From NCBI GenBank assembly GCA_016788585.1, contig JAEURP010000001.1, positions 62,001 to 126,000 of the forward strand: a DNA stretch of 64,000 bases. The letters are read 5' to 3'. The translations under genes were made by a program, and so were the position numbers. Below the pieces are notes generated by a model, which was given only the letters and a program-made list of their open reading frames with translations, searched no databases and was not told the DNA's origin. The stretch is from Chthonomonas sp. GTDB lineage: Bacteria > Armatimonadota > Fimbriimonadia > Fimbriimonadales > Fimbriimonadaceae. Shown here piece by piece: positions 8,963-18,066 of the stretch (positions are counted from its first letter, which is position 1; every line of letters starts with the position of its first letter).

Positions 8963-10238
8963 GTTGGGCGGAACGCCTGCGCAGGGCAGCCCAATCGTTT
9001 TTCTTTACCAGCAAAAGATCACCGATTCGGGCTTGGTACAGCGAACACATTTGAATAAGCCCCGTAATCACGCCCCATGTGGCAGCCCCAACGCTGGCAA
9101 GAACAACGCCCCATAGGCCCATGGGCCCCAAGACGTGGAGCATTCCAACCAGCGTAACTACCTCGACAACCAGAGCCCCAGTCGTCAGACCAGGCCGACC
9201 AGCGCCAGCAAAGGCATTCCCCATGGTTTTAAGCAGCGCATGAGATACCCCGGTGCCGAATAGAGCTAGAGTGACGGAGAAGGCACCCCGGAACTCGGTT
9301 CCAAAGACCAATGGGATCAACCAGTAGCCGGTAACCGCAAGCACTACAAATAGGCAGAGGAATAACCCCACCGAGACCCGCATCATACGCATGATGGCGT
9401 CGCCGGCAGCGGCATCGGAGGCCTGCTTACTAAGGATCAGGGCACCGAGCGAACCATGGGGTGCAAATATGCCTTCGACGATGTTCATGGCCAGGACAAA
9501 CAACGACAGTTCAATTGGGGTCAAGAACCTGGCTCCCAACAACACGGCAAATGACGCTATGCCGATGCTTAGGCAGACATTCGGCCAAGATCGAAATCCA
9601 AACTTTAGTAGATCAATTGCGAGTTCGTTCGACCATCGCATCGTTCGAAGCTCGCCTCGAAGGAACCATAGTGTTGCCCCAAGTACGGAAGCCCAAACGA
9701 CTATCTGAGCCCAGACTGCGGCCTGTAAAGGCGGCAGGAAAGGTAGGAGGATGAGACAAGGTACAACAAAGGCTCCTCCCGAAAGCAGCTGGAGTATGCC
9801 GTACGCGCGCACTTTTTTCATTGGGATTAACATGACTCCCAAGTTCATTGCGAGCACTACAAAAGGCATCGACCACGACATCATCAACACGGCCTGCATC
9901 CCGCTCGGGTGTTTCGGAAAAAGGAGGTCTTGCAAGAGCGATAGGAACAAGTATTGACCTCCCAACGCAAAGACACTGATCAGCACCGATAGGCCAAAGC
10001 TCGTGCCAACAACGGCAGACCGCGAAACGGATGGCTTGCTGGCAAAGTACTGAGACGCGCTAGCGGAACCTAAAGAGAGGACGCGGCTAGTCACGCCTAT
10101 CGCGTTTGTGGACACACCGAAGGCACCGTAGTTTGCCGCCCCAAGGGCTCGAGACAAAACTACTCGAGAAACCAGCGCAAGCAAAATGTTGACAATCTGA
10201 GCCCCGCCTAAAATGGTTGCGTTACGAAAGAAGCTCAT
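8946..10238 (-). CDS. Wzx-like oligosaccharide flippase (MATE/MOP superfamily)
   Basis: This 430-residue membrane protein has about 12-14 hydrophobic helices. Its start, 'ATILGGAQIVNILLALVSRVVLSRALG', is typical of polysaccharide flippases that move lipid-linked oligosaccharides across the cytoplasmic membrane. The ATG at 10238 overlaps the upstream stop as ATGA, so translation is probably coupled; a longer frame back to 10277 would run into the previous gene. It is the last gene of the long minus-strand glycan run, directly after a Wzy-like gene, which fits a Wzx/Wzy-dependent pathway. Confidence 0.87.
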   Translation of the reverse strand: MSFFRNATILGGAQIVNILLALVSRVVLSRALGAANYGAFGVSTNAIGVTSRVLSLGSASASQYFASKPSVSRSAVVGTSFGLSVLISVFALGGQYLFLSLLQDLLFPKHPSGMQAVLMMSWSMPFVVLAMNLGVMLIPMKKVRAYGILQLLSGGAFVVPCLILLPFLPPLQAAVWAQIVVWASVLGATLWFLRGELRTMRWSNELAIDLLKFGFRSWPNVCLSIGIASFAVLLGARFLTPIELSLFVLAMNIVEGIFAPHGSLGALILSKQASDAAAGDAIMRMMRVSVGLFLCLFVVLAVTGYWLIPLVFGTEFRGAFSVTLALFGTGVSHALLKTMGNAFAGAGRPGLTTGALVVEVVTLVGMLHVLGPMGLWGVVLASVGAATWGVITGLIQMCSLYQARIGDLLLVKKNDWAALRRRSAQLKRAA

Positions 10239-11746
10239 GATTGGGGTGCCATTTGGTGATTGCTTCGAAGGAGCCACGGCGACTCCGAGGGCTTCTCGTT
10301 AGTCGTAATTCCCAATCGATGAACGAAGAGGTAGGCGACCATAAGAATGCCATTGATGACATTCACGTTGAAACTTCGCGGGCTAAGCACGGCTAGATTC
10401 CCACCAACCGAGTGCATTGCGAGGAGCCAAGCGAGAAACGAGACTAGAAATACCGCCCCAATTCGGTAGTTTTCGCCACGGTTGAGCGGACGAAAAGAGA
10501 GCCGCAACAACCGAAGTCCTAAGAATCCAAACAAGCCGTAGAGGGCACCAAGTCCGATGAGTCCATTTTCAGCGAGGGTGGTGAAGGTCACGGAATGCGC
10601 ATCGTTGTAACCACGGACGCTCCATGCTCCAAACCCTCCGTACCCTTGCCCGATCAGCGGATCTTGTCTCCAAAGGCGCAGGGCCTCATTTCGAAGCTGA
10701 TCGCGAGCAAAGCTATCGTCGCCACCCGGCTTGACCCGGCTGAAAATGCTGGCCATCTGTTCTGGACTTGAGATGTTGAACCGCTGAGCCCATACGAGGC
10801 CAAGTGACTCGCGATTGGGCATCGCCGTCCAAACCAACAAGCATGTGATGGCCATCGCGAGAACCGTTGATCCAAGAGCGACCGGCGATCTCCGATACAA
10901 CGAAAAAATCCCGACGATGATGAGCAGTGGAACTAACAGGATTCCTGTCCGAGAAAGACCAATCACTGCGCTCGCCAGAAACAGAACCGACAGAACTCCA
11001 ACGCACCAGGCTCCAATACGAGAGGCCGCAACCAATGCGATAGGCCAAAGCAACAGCATGTAGGCAAAGATGAGGTTGTAGTCGCTCACATTTCTCGTAC
11101 CAAGGAGGCCGGTAACGCCACCCATCGACATGCCTGAACCTAGTTTGATGACGACAAAAGTGCCAACGGCGAGAGCTAGGAATGACACAAATGAGGCAGA
11201 AGCGAGTTGGGCTCCAGCGGTGATATCGGACGCAAATTGCTGCTTGAAGTACGCATAGAGAAGGGGCAATAGGATGGCGAATACGAGAAATCCAAAGAAC
11301 CCAACTGCCGATGCATCAAGCCCGCTAACCCACCCCAATAATCCGACGCCACCACAAAGTAAAAAGCCAACTTGCTCGGCCCTGGAAAGGCAGACTGGTC
11401 TGCGAATTAGCTCCGCGCTCAAGGCACAGGCTAGACCCACGTATGGTAGGACGCGAATCAGCGACTGCGGGCCGAGGGCAAAATCCCAAGCCAAACCAAC
11501 CTGATAAAACTGGGTGAGCACGGGAATAAGAATGGCCAGCGCGGCTCGAATGTCTTGAAATCGCGGCAGGAAGAGAGCAACCAACAGGCCGATGACCGTG
11601 CATGCGAGTCCATTTCGAACCACGTCCATCGAGCCAAAGCCAAACAGATTGACCCCTAACGCGTCGGCAGCGACGGAAGTTGTCGCACCCAAAAGCGCAA
11701 AGGACCCTACGCAGGCAAGGAGCTTTCCGGTGATCGTTCGAATCAT
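10235..11746 (-). CDS. O-antigen polymerase/ligase-like membrane protein (Wzy/WaaL type)
   Basis: These 503 residues contain roughly 12 membrane helices and one large periplasmic loop. That loop includes 'DPLIGQGYGGFGAWSVRGYNDAHS' and then 'LAENGLIGLGALYG', which matches the Wzy_C/O-antigen ligase pattern (G-x-G...H-x...E-x-G-x-x-G). Such proteins polymerise repeat units or join them to lipid A-core. Which of the two roles applies cannot be told from sequence, though the adjacent flippase and Wzz-like genes favour polymerase. The ATG at 11746 overlaps the upstream stop by 4 bases. Confidence 0.82.
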   Translation of the reverse strand: MIRTITGKLLACVGSFALLGATTSVAADALGVNLFGFGSMDVVRNGLACTVIGLLVALFLPRFQDIRAALAILIPVLTQFYQVGLAWDFALGPQSLIRVLPYVGLACALSAELIRRPVCLSRAEQVGFLLCGGVGLLGWVSGLDASAVGFFGFLVFAILLPLLYAYFKQQFASDITAGAQLASASFVSFLALAVGTFVVIKLGSGMSMGGVTGLLGTRNVSDYNLIFAYMLLLWPIALVAASRIGAWCVGVLSVLFLASAVIGLSRTGILLVPLLIIVGIFSLYRRSPVALGSTVLAMAITCLLVWTAMPNRESLGLVWAQRFNISSPEQMASIFSRVKPGGDDSFARDQLRNEALRLWRQDPLIGQGYGGFGAWSVRGYNDAHSVTFTTLAENGLIGLGALYGLFGFLGLRLLRLSFRPLNRGENYRIGAVFLVSFLAWLLAMHSVGGNLAVLSPRSFNVNVINGILMVAYLFVHRLGITTNEKPSESPWLLRSNHQMAPQS

Positions 11747-13062
11747 GCAGCGCTCCGAATCGCCCCTGCGCAATTCAATAGCGCCTCAGCCAAGCGAATC
11801 TCTGGCTGCCCCTGCGTTGCCAAACGCGCTAAGGCGGCCCGCTCAGATCGGCGATCTTCGGGATGACCCAGTGCGAATCTAATCGCTTCTATCAATTCTG
11901 CGCGACCATAAGCCATCTGTCCGGCACCGCTCTCAACATAAGGCTGCTGATGGGTGAATTGATAAAACTTCCGCACCGAGATGTTCTCTGGAAGTTCACG
12001 GTCACCATCATAGGCGACAGAAACAATGGGAACGTCATTCGCGGCCGCATCCAAGACAATCGTGCTGGCGCAATTCACACAAACATCCGCTGACTGCATC
12101 ATGCGCCGTAAGACGGTGAGATCATCCGCCGGGGGCACCGTCTCGACCCCATAGGACTCTGCTAATTCTGGCCACACATACACGTTCGCGTAGTTTCTGA
12201 GGAACGCATAGTCAGCCGGCTGATCGTGCGGATGGCAACGAATGGTGAGTTGCGCGTCGCCAAACGCTCCCTCGTTAAGGGCTTCTGCCAAGTGCCGCGC
12301 TACCGCTGGCTGATCGGGGCAAGACTTGGTCGCCGTGTTGGCGAAGAGAATCTGCTTCGGCCCCGGCCCGATGCCTTGAGCACCTTCATATACACCAAAT
12401 CGAGGAATGCCCACGATCGGAACTTGACTGACTGATAGGCTTGACAAGAGGCTCAACACCTCAGCCTGCATAACCTCATTCCAAACGTAAACTTCATCGA
12501 AGTCGGTAAAGAGAACTCCCTTCGTGCTGAGGTTATCCCAACTTGGGATCATCGTCGCAACGGGCATATCGACAAGCTTTGCCGCCTTAATGAGTGGGTC
12601 CTCGCGAAAGTCAACCGGATTCGTTGTAAACAGCAGGTCGGCCTTCGGCAATGCGCCGACCGCAGTTAGGTCCCATCGCTTCTTGGAAACAGAATTGGCA
12701 AGTTGCGGGGAAAAGGGCGTCGATGCCACGAACCTGAGAATGGACCCGACGATGCGCTCGGCTCTGCTACGCTGTCCTTTCTTCTGAAGGATGCGTTCCG
12801 TTGCAACACCCTGGCTTTCGAAAACAAGGCTCTTCTGGAGCTTTCGTACCCGGGTGAGATTTGAGGACTCCGGCTGGGGTTGATAGCCATGCCACTCGAT
12901 GGGTCTCAAACCAAGTTCGCGAACGAGACCCTCTAGGTGAGGAATACGAGATGGATCAGCAATTCCAATAATCTCGGCTTGCGCTTGCAATCGAGCCGCA
13001 ACGCCGCTGTGGAGAATATTTTTTATCGCCCAATGGTTTGGAAAGGTGATCGCGATTTTCAA
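11743..13062 (-). CDS. Predicted GT-B glycosyl- or glycerophosphotransferase of the glycan cluster
   Basis: I do not recognise a precise family for this 439-residue protein. It begins 'MKIAITFPNHWAIKN' with Rossmann-like strands. The second half reads 'QILFANTATKSC', 'LTIRCHPHDQPADY' and 'ADVCVNCASTIVLDAAANDVPIVSV'. This resembles the nucleotide-binding half of CDP-glycerol glycerophosphotransferases and of UDP-GlcNAc epimerase-fold enzymes. It is soluble. It sits directly after the CMP-sugar synthetase gene (4-base overlap). It is therefore a reasonable candidate for the transferase that uses the CMP-nonulosonate, but that is inference from position only. Confidence 0.55.
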   Translation of the reverse strand: MKIAITFPNHWAIKNILHSGVAARLQAQAEIIGIADPSRIPHLEGLVRELGLRPIEWHGYQPQPESSNLTRVRKLQKSLVFESQGVATERILQKKGQRSRAERIVGSILRFVASTPFSPQLANSVSKKRWDLTAVGALPKADLLFTTNPVDFREDPLIKAAKLVDMPVATMIPSWDNLSTKGVLFTDFDEVYVWNEVMQAEVLSLLSSLSVSQVPIVGIPRFGVYEGAQGIGPGPKQILFANTATKSCPDQPAVARHLAEALNEGAFGDAQLTIRCHPHDQPADYAFLRNYANVYVWPELAESYGVETVPPADDLTVLRRMMQSADVCVNCASTIVLDAAANDVPIVSVAYDGDRELPENISVRKFYQFTHQQPYVESGAGQMAYGRAELIEAIRFALGHPEDRRSERAALARLATQGQPEIRLAEALLNCAGAIRSAA

Positions 13063-13733
13063 GCCGCCAACCTCCGCTCCGCTTCGGTCCAGTCCTCTTC
13101 AGTGTCGATGCTAATCGACCCGGTCACGAGCATTGGCACACATCGCTGTCCATAAATCGACCCTTGCTCCATGAGTACGTCGCGTCTAACCAGATACACG
13201 GTTCCTTCTCTAACAAAAGCGGCTGGAGCATCTTGTCGCCGAGTGATTTTTTGGCCCTCATCAAGGAAGTTCTTGAGCCAGCCACCTTCAATCCGCATGA
13301 CCGAGTAGGGGCTGAGTGTCGGGGGAACCTCGGCTACCGAGCAGACCGAGTCGCCGCTCTCGAGCATTGAAGTTGCCTCCCTAAGTTGCTCAGCCGTGCG
13401 GAGAGGTGACGTAGGCTGCAGTAGCATGATCGCATCAGGACGATATCCGGCTAGCTCAAGAACCCCAACACCGTGTCGGAGAACATCGAGCATCGGAGTC
13501 GTGTCGAGCGACAACTCCGCTGGCCTTACAAATGGAACGTCGAGACCAATTTTTCGGGCCAATGCCATGACCGCAATATCATCAGTACTCACGATGATCC
13601 GGTCGCAGACTCCACTTTCGCAAGCAATGCGAAAAGTCCGCTCTACCAGGCTCATTCCGCTCAGCAAACGATGGTTTTTACCAGGGACACCCTTACTGCC
13701 TGCCCTTGCCGGGATAAATCCCAAGATCTTCAT
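13059..13733 (-). CDS. neuA: CMP-nonulosonate (N-acylneuraminate) cytidylyltransferase
   Basis: This 224-residue enzyme activates a nonulosonic acid (Neu5Ac, legionaminate or similar) with CTP to give the CMP-sugar. The N-terminus 'ILGFIPARAGSKGVPGKN' is the nucleotide-binding signature. 'IIVSTDD', 'LLQPTSPLR' and 'SIDTEEDW' near the end complete the pattern. The ATG at 13733 overlaps the upstream stop as ATGA. A longer frame adds 46 residues unlike any relative, so I reject it. Together with the neuC- and neuB-like genes this gives the minimum path from UDP-GlcNAc to a CMP-sialic-acid-like sugar. Confidence 0.9.
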   Translation of the reverse strand: MKILGFIPARAGSKGVPGKNHRLLSGMSLVERTFRIACESGVCDRIIVSTDDIAVMALARKIGLDVPFVRPAELSLDTTPMLDVLRHGVGVLELAGYRPDAIMLLQPTSPLRTAEQLREATSMLESGDSVCSVAEVPPTLSPYSVMRIEGGWLKNFLDEGQKITRRQDAPAAFVREGTVYLVRRDVLMEQGSIYGQRCVPMLVTGSISIDTEEDWTEAERRLAA

Positions 13734-14641
13734 TTGGTGTTCTGGACCTGTCGGATTTCGCGAAGCAGATTTGCGACCCAAGTCGACTCGGGCGTGACTA
13801 TGGTCGGCTTCGTGGGCACGCAAATGTAAGAAACATGCAAGTGGTCGGCACTGTAACTCTTTCGCACCCACGCAAATCCGGCGCGCGCAAAGAGGGCCTC
13901 TGCGGTCTCCTCGGTAAGCGAGTAGACATGATCGATCTTGATCGCTTCTTCAACCGATCGGTTGCGAAGCATCGCGGCCCGAAAGTCCACGATATCGACC
14001 AAAAAGATTCCGTGGTCCGAAATCACCTCTCGAAGCTTCGCTAAGGTTAGAGTGAGATCCATCAGGTGATCGATGGTCTGGAACAGCCCCACTACGTCGA
14101 ACTTCCGCCCTTGCGAATCCCAGCTTTCAACAAACCCCGTGATACTCTCGATTCCCAAGGCCGCAGCCTCAGCAGTTTCGGCTGGAGCAGGATCGATCAG
14201 TGTAGTGCTGAATCCAAATTCAGCCATGAATTCCCTCGCCACGATGCCCGTGGAGCCACCCACATCGAGCAGTGTGCGATGGGAATCCGTGATGTACGGT
14301 GCGGCAAACTCAATAAAAGCTCGGGCGTAAGGCACTTGCTCTGCCTGAATGGTCTTGGCGTCGATCAGTCGGCCGTGATACGCACTTACCAAGGGCCTAT
14401 ACACTCCCTCATAAAACTTGCCATAGGCCTCCGGAGTCATCCTTGGATTAAGCATCGTGAGTCCACAATCTGCACAGGTGGTGGCCCTTGCAGGGTAACC
14501 ATAACGGTCTCGGTGCGTAATCACTACCCAGCGATCGGAAGCGCAAAGGTTGCAAGGGAGGATGGCCTCTTTCGGCACGCTAGCGTAGTCGAAATTAAGG
14601 GCTTGTATTCGTTCTTCTCGGGTGGTGGCAATGGCGATCAT
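13730..14641 (-). CDS. SAM-dependent methyltransferase with N-terminal zinc-binding motif
   Basis: In this 303-residue protein two Cys pairs near the N-terminus ('CNLC' and 'CADC', residues about 30-60) probably bind zinc. They are followed by 'LNPRMTPEAYGKFYEGVY' and then a class I methyltransferase fold with 'TLLDVGGSTGIVAREF' (SAM-binding loop). The arrangement resembles sugar C-methyltransferases and many surface-glycan methyltransferases. It lies between neuC and neuA with 4-base overlaps on both sides, so it most likely methylates a glycan or nucleotide sugar made by this cluster. The acceptor is unknown. Confidence 0.78.
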   Translation of the reverse strand: MIAIATTREERIQALNFDYASVPKEAILPCNLCASDRWVVITHRDRYGYPARATTCADCGLTMLNPRMTPEAYGKFYEGVYRPLVSAYHGRLIDAKTIQAEQVPYARAFIEFAAPYITDSHRTLLDVGGSTGIVAREFMAEFGFSTTLIDPAPAETAEAAALGIESITGFVESWDSQGRKFDVVGLFQTIDHLMDLTLTLAKLREVISDHGIFLVDIVDFRAAMLRNRSVEEAIKIDHVYSLTEETAEALFARAGFAWVRKSYSADHLHVSYICVPTKPTIVTPESTWVANLLREIRQVQNTK

Positions 14642-15810
14642 GCGGCGATTTGTTTCTCCTCTTCGGTGTATGAAAGTTGTTTTTGTGTTCTAAGCTCGAG
14701 CTTGGCTACCTTGTCCGCAACCATTGGGGCGACAAATCCATCGCCGTATAGCGTGCTGGGGCTGTAGCGCCCGTGGGCCAGTTGAGCTTGAATTGCGTTC
14801 TGAATGGCGATGGCTTCAGGTGCGACAGGCCATACGTGCTCGCCTCGCTCGCGTCCGGCCTGGCGATTCCCAACCAAAACAACCGGAGTGCCAAAGTAAC
14901 TGGCATCACGAACGAAACTACTGCTATTGCCTACGGCGCATGCCGTATTAGCAAGTACCTTCAAGTAAGTTTCAGGATCGAGATTTGTCATGGTCTTGAG
15001 CCACTTCGACGTGTCGTTCTGGGCGCGGAATCGGCGGACCTCCTTACTAATGTGATCGCTGCCCGCATCGATGTTGGGCCATAGAAGCAATGTCGGCTTT
15101 TGCGCCGTATTGAGAGCGCAAAGGAGCTGCTGCATCTGAGCTGCCTCGCCACCAAACTCGGTTGTTGTCGGATGAAAGAGAGCAAGCAAAAATGGGCTCT
15201 TGAAGTCAAGTTGGGCACCCGCGCCAACGGTGTTCAACGCATCATTGTCGAGAGTCAGGTCAAGTGAGCGCGCGATGTCGCTACTAGGGCACCCAATGGT
15301 CAAAACTGAGTCTGAGCGCTCACCCATGCGTAGCAAGTATTCGGAAGCCCTCGGCGTGCTGGGAACATGATAGTGGGCGAATTTGCTGATGGCGTGTCGG
15401 GCACTCTCGTCGATCGATCCGCTGACTTCTCCGCCCTGGATGTGAACCAGAGTCAAGTTCATGTAGGCGGCGGCGATTGCCGCACCCAGCGCCTCGTATC
15501 GGTCTCCAATCATCACGACGACTTCGGGCTGGAGCCGCTGAAAGGCATTGGTGAATTCTATGACGCCGAGTCCAACCGACTTTGCCATCGTGGCCGGCGT
15601 CGAGCCTTCCAACTCCATAAACAGCTCGGTTGTAACATCGAAGCCATCTCGTCGGATGACATCCACGGCTCGGCCAAAGCGCTCAAGCACGAGGGTGCCG
15701 CCGCAAATTACTTGGAGCTCGATTGAAGGATGCGCCTTTAGCGCCTCCATGACGGGACGAAGCCTTCCATAATTGGCTCGATCGACTAGTACAACACTGA
15801 CTTTACGCAA
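14638..15810 (-). CDS. neuC: UDP-N-acetylglucosamine 2-epimerase (hydrolysing), NeuC type
   Basis: This 390-residue GT-B fold enzyme converts UDP-GlcNAc to ManNAc plus UDP, or an analogue. Family features are 'NYGRLRPVMEAL' near residue 14, 'VVMIGDRYEALGAAIAA' around 97, 'HIQGGEVSGSIDESARHAISKF' around 123 and 'VGNSSSFVRDASYFGTPVVLVGNRQAGRERG' near the end. The GE-x-x-G-S-I-D-E-x-x-R-H-A-I-x-K pattern is specific to the hydrolysing/2-epimerase branch used for sialic-acid-like sugars. The gene overlaps neuB by 8 bases and the methyltransferase by 4. Confidence 0.9.
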   Translation of the reverse strand: MRKVSVVLVDRANYGRLRPVMEALKAHPSIELQVICGGTLVLERFGRAVDVIRRDGFDVTTELFMELEGSTPATMAKSVGLGVIEFTNAFQRLQPEVVVMIGDRYEALGAAIAAAYMNLTLVHIQGGEVSGSIDESARHAISKFAHYHVPSTPRASEYLLRMGERSDSVLTIGCPSSDIARSLDLTLDNDALNTVGAGAQLDFKSPFLLALFHPTTTEFGGEAAQMQQLLCALNTAQKPTLLLWPNIDAGSDHISKEVRRFRAQNDTSKWLKTMTNLDPETYLKVLANTACAVGNSSSFVRDASYFGTPVVLVGNRQAGRERGEHVWPVAPEAIAIQNAIQAQLAHGRYSPSTLYGDGFVAPMVADKVAKLELRTQKQLSYTEEEKQIAA

Positions 15811-16810
15811 CGTCTTTCTCCAAAATAAACTCGTCTTTGGCGAGGTCTCGAACAGCAGTTCTCCCGACGATCTCGTCCCACTTATCTTCTGGCAGACCCG
15901 CTCCCGGCTTTTTTAGGGCCAGATGGTGATGAGCGATAATCTCGCCGGCTCGAATCGAGGTCTTTGCAACGAGGCTCTTGCCAAACTTCTGTCTCAGCGG
16001 CTGCAACTCGGCCGCCAATTCGTCCTTGTCAACTGGATTTGCGTGCATGGTCTCGATTGCTCTCACGCCCTGGACCAAGGTTGCGAGATCCTCAAGGGTG
16101 AGCGAAGCTGGGACATCCGGGCCGAAGGCACCGCGATGCCAAGTGATATGGACCTCCAACGCGTCGACGCCGAGGGTGGCGGCCGCCAAACCCGCGTAGA
16201 TTTGACCACTATGGTCGCTCAGTCCAACGCGACAGCCAAACTCCTGGCGCATCATCTCGATCACGTTTAGCCCAACCATTTTAGGCGGAGTGGGATAGGC
16301 TGTTGTGCATTGGAAAAGTACCAGTTCTAAATTTCTTTCTTGCACTTGTTTAACCACCCGCCTAATGTCTTCCCAGCCGATCATTCCGGTCGAAACAAAC
16401 ATTGGCCAGCCAGCTTCCGCCATGGCATCGAACATCTTTCTTCCCAGTACTTCCCCGCTGGCGATCTTCCACGCGGGCATTCCAATCTTCTTCAAAATCT
16501 CAACTGCTCGGAGACTAAATGGCGAACATAGGAACGTGATTCCCGCTTCGTCGCAATGAGCTTTGAGTTCATGCCACTGCGTCTCAGAGAACTCCATGCG
16601 CTGCCAATACTCGTATCGGGACTGATCTTGTCGTGAAAACGCCACTCTCCAAGGCTCTTGCGGAGTGCTTTCTTCCGAGGCAAAGTGCATCTGAAATTTC
16701 ACCATGTCGGCGCCCGCCGCCTTGGCGGCATCGACGAAGGCGTGCGCCATTCCCAGCGATCCATCATGGGCCTGGGCTACTTCGGCAATCACTAAGCAGC
16801 GGTTTGACAT
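15803..16810 (-). CDS. neuB: N-acetylneuraminate (nonulosonate) synthase
   Basis: This 335-residue enzyme condenses phosphoenolpyruvate with ManNAc or a related hexosamine to a nine-carbon acid. It opens with 'LVIAEVAQAHDGSLGMAHAF' and 'AGADMVKFQMH'. It has 'WKIASGEV' and 'MFVSTGMI' in the barrel, 'LFQCTTAYPTPP', 'GLSDHSG' and 'DALEVHITW'. It ends in a C-terminal SAF (antifreeze-like) domain from about residue 280 ('LVAKTSIRAGEIIAHHHLALKKPG'). Both domains are complete. The start overlaps the Wzz-like gene by 19 bases. With neuC and neuA it forms the nonulosonate branch of the cluster. Confidence 0.92.
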   Translation of the reverse strand: MSNRCLVIAEVAQAHDGSLGMAHAFVDAAKAAGADMVKFQMHFASEESTPQEPWRVAFSRQDQSRYEYWQRMEFSETQWHELKAHCDEAGITFLCSPFSLRAVEILKKIGMPAWKIASGEVLGRKMFDAMAEAGWPMFVSTGMIGWEDIRRVVKQVQERNLELVLFQCTTAYPTPPKMVGLNVIEMMRQEFGCRVGLSDHSGQIYAGLAAATLGVDALEVHITWHRGAFGPDVPASLTLEDLATLVQGVRAIETMHANPVDKDELAAELQPLRQKFGKSLVAKTSIRAGEIIAHHHLALKKPGAGLPEDKWDEIVGRTAVRDLAKDEFILEKDVA

Positions 16811-18036
16811 TGAACTTTCTCCTTGCGCCTCCGCGCTTTAGTGGGAACAGAAAAGGCGAGAATCGCTCCAAATAGCAGGCCAAGGACGGCGCCAGCGGCG
16901 GGATTTCTGGCCCACCGCTTGTTGATGGGCTGTTCCTCGCTAAAGGCCGGGGTAATCACTGCCCAGTTGACCCTTTCGACCTCAGCGTCGATCCGCGCCT
17001 GTTCATACTTGGCCCTCAAGTCGGTCGTTGTCGCAAAGGTCTCGCGTAGCTTTCGAATTCGCTGCTGAAGAACGGACTGCTCTGCTGGCCCTTGCTCGAT
17101 AAGGTTGCCCTCGCGACGCACAAGATACTGCAGGCCCGCAATTTGGGCATCGAGATCGGCCAATTCACCCTGTAGGCCAGCATTCGCGGCAAGACGTGCC
17201 CTTTGCAGTTCCCGGCGGTACAGGTTGTCGGCCACTTCAAACTTGCTCTGAAGTTGCCCAAGTAGCGGAGACTCTGGGCCAAGTTCCGAATGGCCGTCGG
17301 TATATTCCTTCTTGGCCGTAAGTGCCTTTTGGCGAAGCTCGTCCAACTTAGCGTCCTTTGGCAGGGCACCGTTGGCCAAGTTCTTCTGAATCTTTGAGTA
17401 GATTTGCGCCCGCTGAGTCTTCAGTAGGCTGAGTTGAACTTGGTTGGCCTCGGCAGAGGCGATACTCTGCAGGATGCCCTGGCCGTCCCACGCGGTCGTG
17501 GATGTCTCCTCAAGGAACTTCACCAGTTCGAATTCTGCCTGCTCGTTCCGCTTTTGCTGCGCCTTAAGCGATGCGGCCAGTTGCATTTCTCGGCGACCCG
17601 CCGTAGATTCGTTCGCGCGCAGCTCAAACTCGCGTGCCTTCGAGATCGAGAACTCGACAATCTGCCGAGCTTGTTCTTGGCTCGTCGCGTCGGCAATGAC
17701 TTCCAGCTGATTCGTCGTTTGATCGGATCGAACAAACCAGATCCCCCTCAGCGTGTCTTCTGAAATCTTAAATTGGTCGGAGAGTTCTCGGGCCATCGCA
17801 TCGCTATCGAACATGCCTTGGAGCACCGTGAGTGGCGTCGCGGTATTGCCGCTGAGAATCGGTGAGTAAGCGAGCAAGTCATTTGCCGTTGGCAACAACA
17901 TCACCTGGGCCCGAACGCGGTGCTTCGCTGGAATCCAAGCGGTGTAAGCAAAGGCGACAATCCCACCAATTACAGCAAGACTAGCGAGCCAACGCCATCT
18001 TGCAATCAAGGGATGCTGTTCTCTTTCAACCATCAC
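16792..18036 (-). CDS. Wzz-like polysaccharide co-polymerase/chain-length protein
   Basis: This 414-residue protein has one membrane helix near each end: residues about 13-32 ('WLASLAVIGGIVAFAYTAWI'), and about 380-400 ('AAGAVLGLLFGAILAF') preceded by 'ARNPAAG'. A long periplasmic, largely coiled-coil part lies between them. This is the layout of chain-length regulators of O-antigen and capsule. No kinase (BY-kinase) domain is attached. The ATG at 18036 or the next one at 18033 may be used. It lies directly upstream of neuB. Confidence 0.78.
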   Translation of the reverse strand: MMVEREQHPLIARWRWLASLAVIGGIVAFAYTAWIPAKHRVRAQVMLLPTANDLLAYSPILSGNTATPLTVLQGMFDSDAMARELSDQFKISEDTLRGIWFVRSDQTTNQLEVIADATSQEQARQIVEFSISKAREFELRANESTAGRREMQLAASLKAQQKRNEQAEFELVKFLEETSTTAWDGQGILQSIASAEANQVQLSLLKTQRAQIYSKIQKNLANGALPKDAKLDELRQKALTAKKEYTDGHSELGPESPLLGQLQSKFEVADNLYRRELQRARLAANAGLQGELADLDAQIAGLQYLVRREGNLIEQGPAEQSVLQQRIRKLRETFATTTDLRAKYEQARIDAEVERVNWAVITPAFSEEQPINKRWARNPAAGAVLGLLFGAILAFSVPTKARRRKEKVQCQTAA

Positions 18037-18066
18037 AAACCGGGATTCCCAGTATGTTTATCGGTA

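Noticed and set aside
13734-13871. 46-residue N-terminal extension of neuA
   Set aside because: It overlaps the methyltransferase gene and is unlike any cytidylyltransferase; the ATGA start at 13733 fits the run of coupled genes.
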